A stretch of DNA of 57,600 bases. Source: Phycisphaerales bacterium (GTDB lineage Bacteria > Planctomycetota > Phycisphaerae > SM23-33). The notes beneath the pieces are model-generated. The model searched no databases. It saw only the letters and a list, made by a program, of their open reading frames with translations, and was not told where the DNA came from. The stretch spans positions 1 through 57,600 of the forward strand of contig JABGPZ010000063.1 of NCBI GenBank assembly GCA_018644725.1. The letters run 5' to 3'. Below, piece by piece: positions 56,828 to 57,600 of this stretch (position 1 is its first letter; every line of letters starts with the position of its first letter). The position numbers and the translations under genes are program-made.

Positions 56828-56898
56828 CAGGGGATACAGGATTTGAACCTGTAATAAGCGAGTCAGAGTCGCTTGTGTTACCATTACACTAATCCCCC
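56828..56898 (-). tRNA. tRNA-Gln(CUG)
   Basis: The 71-base cloverleaf starts GGGGGAT and ends ATCCCCT plus discriminator G on the minus strand. The anticodon arm is AGCGA-CTCTGAC-TCGCT, anticodon CUG (reads CAG). The T-arm is TACAGG-TTCAAAT-CCTGTA. The first acceptor pair is G1-U72, a wobble pair; weak first pairs are a known identity mark of tRNA-Gln. CCA is not encoded. Confidence 0.93.
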
Positions 56899-56953
56899 GT
56901 GGGATGCGGCAATGTCGCCGCTTGGGTCCAAACGCGCTGGTTTGGAGGGACGC

Positions 56954-56981
56954 ATTATACGTCTGGCGGGGATTTTTTCAA
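56954..56981 (-). promoter_or_regulatory. tRNA-Gln promoter
   Basis: On the minus strand TTGAAA (56981-56976) and a perfect TATAAT (56959-56954) are separated by 16 bases. Confidence 0.8.
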
Positions 56982-57065
56982 GTCCGATTTGTCTCTGCGG
57001 CGGAAAAATATCGATTGCTCGCTCCTTCTGCGTTTTGGTCAGGCCGACGGTTTTTCAAAGTCCTC

Positions 57066-57094
57066 TTGACTCATTGCACTCAATTTGTTTACAT
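57066..57094 (+). promoter_or_regulatory. possible promoter of the PH-domain gene
   Basis: TTGACT (57066-57071) and a weak TTACAT (57089-57094) have a 17-base spacer, about 20 bases before the ATG. Confidence 0.45.
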
Positions 57095-57112
57095 GGACTC
57101 AAAGGAGCCCCC

Positions 57113-57580
57113 ATGTCCGAATCCAAACTGTACCAATCGCACCCGTCGATGTTCCGCAACCGGCCGTTTTTGTTCCTCTTGCTGGTAGGGCTTCTTCTCG
57201 GTTCTGTCGTCGCGCGGATCGCATGCACACCCACGGCCGTCGGCAATGTCCTGCTGTACCTCGCCATGGCGGTAGGGGCGTTGACGCTGCTGGTGTGGTG
57301 GTTCCGCTGCCTTGGCCAAACCCTGATCGTCACCGACCAGCGCGTGACGCTGCGCACCGGGCTACTGTCGAAGAACACCAACGACCTCTATCACACCGAT
57401 GTGCGCAATGTTCGTGTGAATCAATCGTTCTGGCAGCGCGTGTTGTCCGTGGGCGAAATTGCGATTTCCTCGGCCGGCACGGGGGAAATGGAAATCGTCG
57501 TCGTCGGCCTGCCCAAGCCCGAAAAAATCAAAGAGATCATCGACGCTCACCGCCGTTCGGGGCACTCTTCGGCCGATTGA
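57113..57580 (+). CDS. membrane protein with bacterial PH domain
   Basis: The 155-residue protein has AAAGGAG six bases before ATG 57113. Two hydrophobic helices (about residues 17-38 and 42-65) are followed by a bPH2 domain (TLIVTDQRVTLRTGLLSKNT, DLYHTDVRNVRVNQSFWQRV, GEIAISSAGTGEMEIVVVGL). Proteins of this layout (YdbS/YdbT-like) are of uncertain function at the membrane. The upstream in-frame extension overlaps tRNA-Gln and is not real. Confidence 0.87.
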   Translation: MSESKLYQSHPSMFRNRPFLFLLLVGLLLGSVVARIACTPTAVGNVLLYLAMAVGALTLLVWWFRCLGQTLIVTDQRVTLRTGLLSKNTNDLYHTDVRNVRVNQSFWQRVLSVGEIAISSAGTGEMEIVVVGLPKPEKIKEIIDAHRRSGHSSAD

Positions 57581-57600
57581 TCGTGTCCTGCTTTGTGCTT

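Larger units (their letters stand above)
56720..57112. other. intergenic region with tRNA-Gln
   Basis: This 393-base stretch contains the PhoD terminator, a minus-strand terminator (56795-56824), tRNA-Gln (56828-56898), its promoter (56954-56981) and the promoter of the next plus-strand gene (57066-57094). Nothing else is seen. Confidence 0.75.

Noticed and set aside
56873-57112. N-terminal extension of the PH-domain gene
   Set aside because: It runs through tRNA-Gln and the promoter region; a strong ribosome binding site stands before ATG 57113.

Overview
The window is a GC-rich bacterial chromosome segment with dense genes on both strands. Most starts carry a purine-rich ribosome binding site, and many promoters look like the classical sigma-70 type. 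Several traits together (a Ser/Thr kinase, FHA domains fused to a Tad ATPase, large TadE/TadG-like proteins, secreted Sip1-like and PhoD-like enzymes, an L34 beginning MHYPHR) fit Planctomycetota, perhaps a Phycisphaerae-like lineage. That placement is inference; no rRNA is present to confirm it.

Left part (1-24,900): mostly housekeeping genes separated by repeat-filled gaps. They include a small AT-rich orphan gene, mntP, guaB, coaE, a rho gene with a very long lysine-rich N-terminal tail, a phosphoglycolate-phosphatase-like gene, a DUF6485-like Cys protein coupled to a TPR membrane protein, and rpsA. These are followed by a secreted HEAT-like protein, a secreted Sip1/raffinose-synthase-like glycosidase, trxA, nnrE (epimerase half only), class II fba, rpmH with tRNA-Ser(CGA), a CYTH protein, dnaG, and an orphan DNA methyltransferase coupled to a secreted protein. 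Four gaps carry palindromic repeats.

Middle part (25,185-40,928): a 15.7-kb one-strand Tad (Flp) pilus locus. It encodes two CpaF-type ATPases (one fused to an N-terminal FHA domain), two Flp pilins, a prepilin peptidase, two TadE-like proteins, a TadG-like protein, CpaB, TadB, TadC, a transmembrane Ser/Thr kinase with a helical/TPR-like outer region, and a second membrane-anchored FHA protein. No secretin or TadZ is seen. csrA lies convergently at the end. The kinase plus two FHA modules suggests a pilus machine controlled by phosphothreonine; this is the most interesting system here.

Right part (41,332-57,600): mtnA; an ECF sigma factor with a membrane coiled-coil protein (possible anti-sigma) and a TPR lipoprotein whose start appears frameshifted; an esterase-like lipoprotein, a thioesterase, ndk and a cupin; an enlarged ligA; a conserved unknown; a LOG-family protein; a DJ-1/PfpI protein; a tandem pair of PhoD-like secreted metallophosphoesterases; tRNA-Gln(CUG); and a PH-domain membrane protein.
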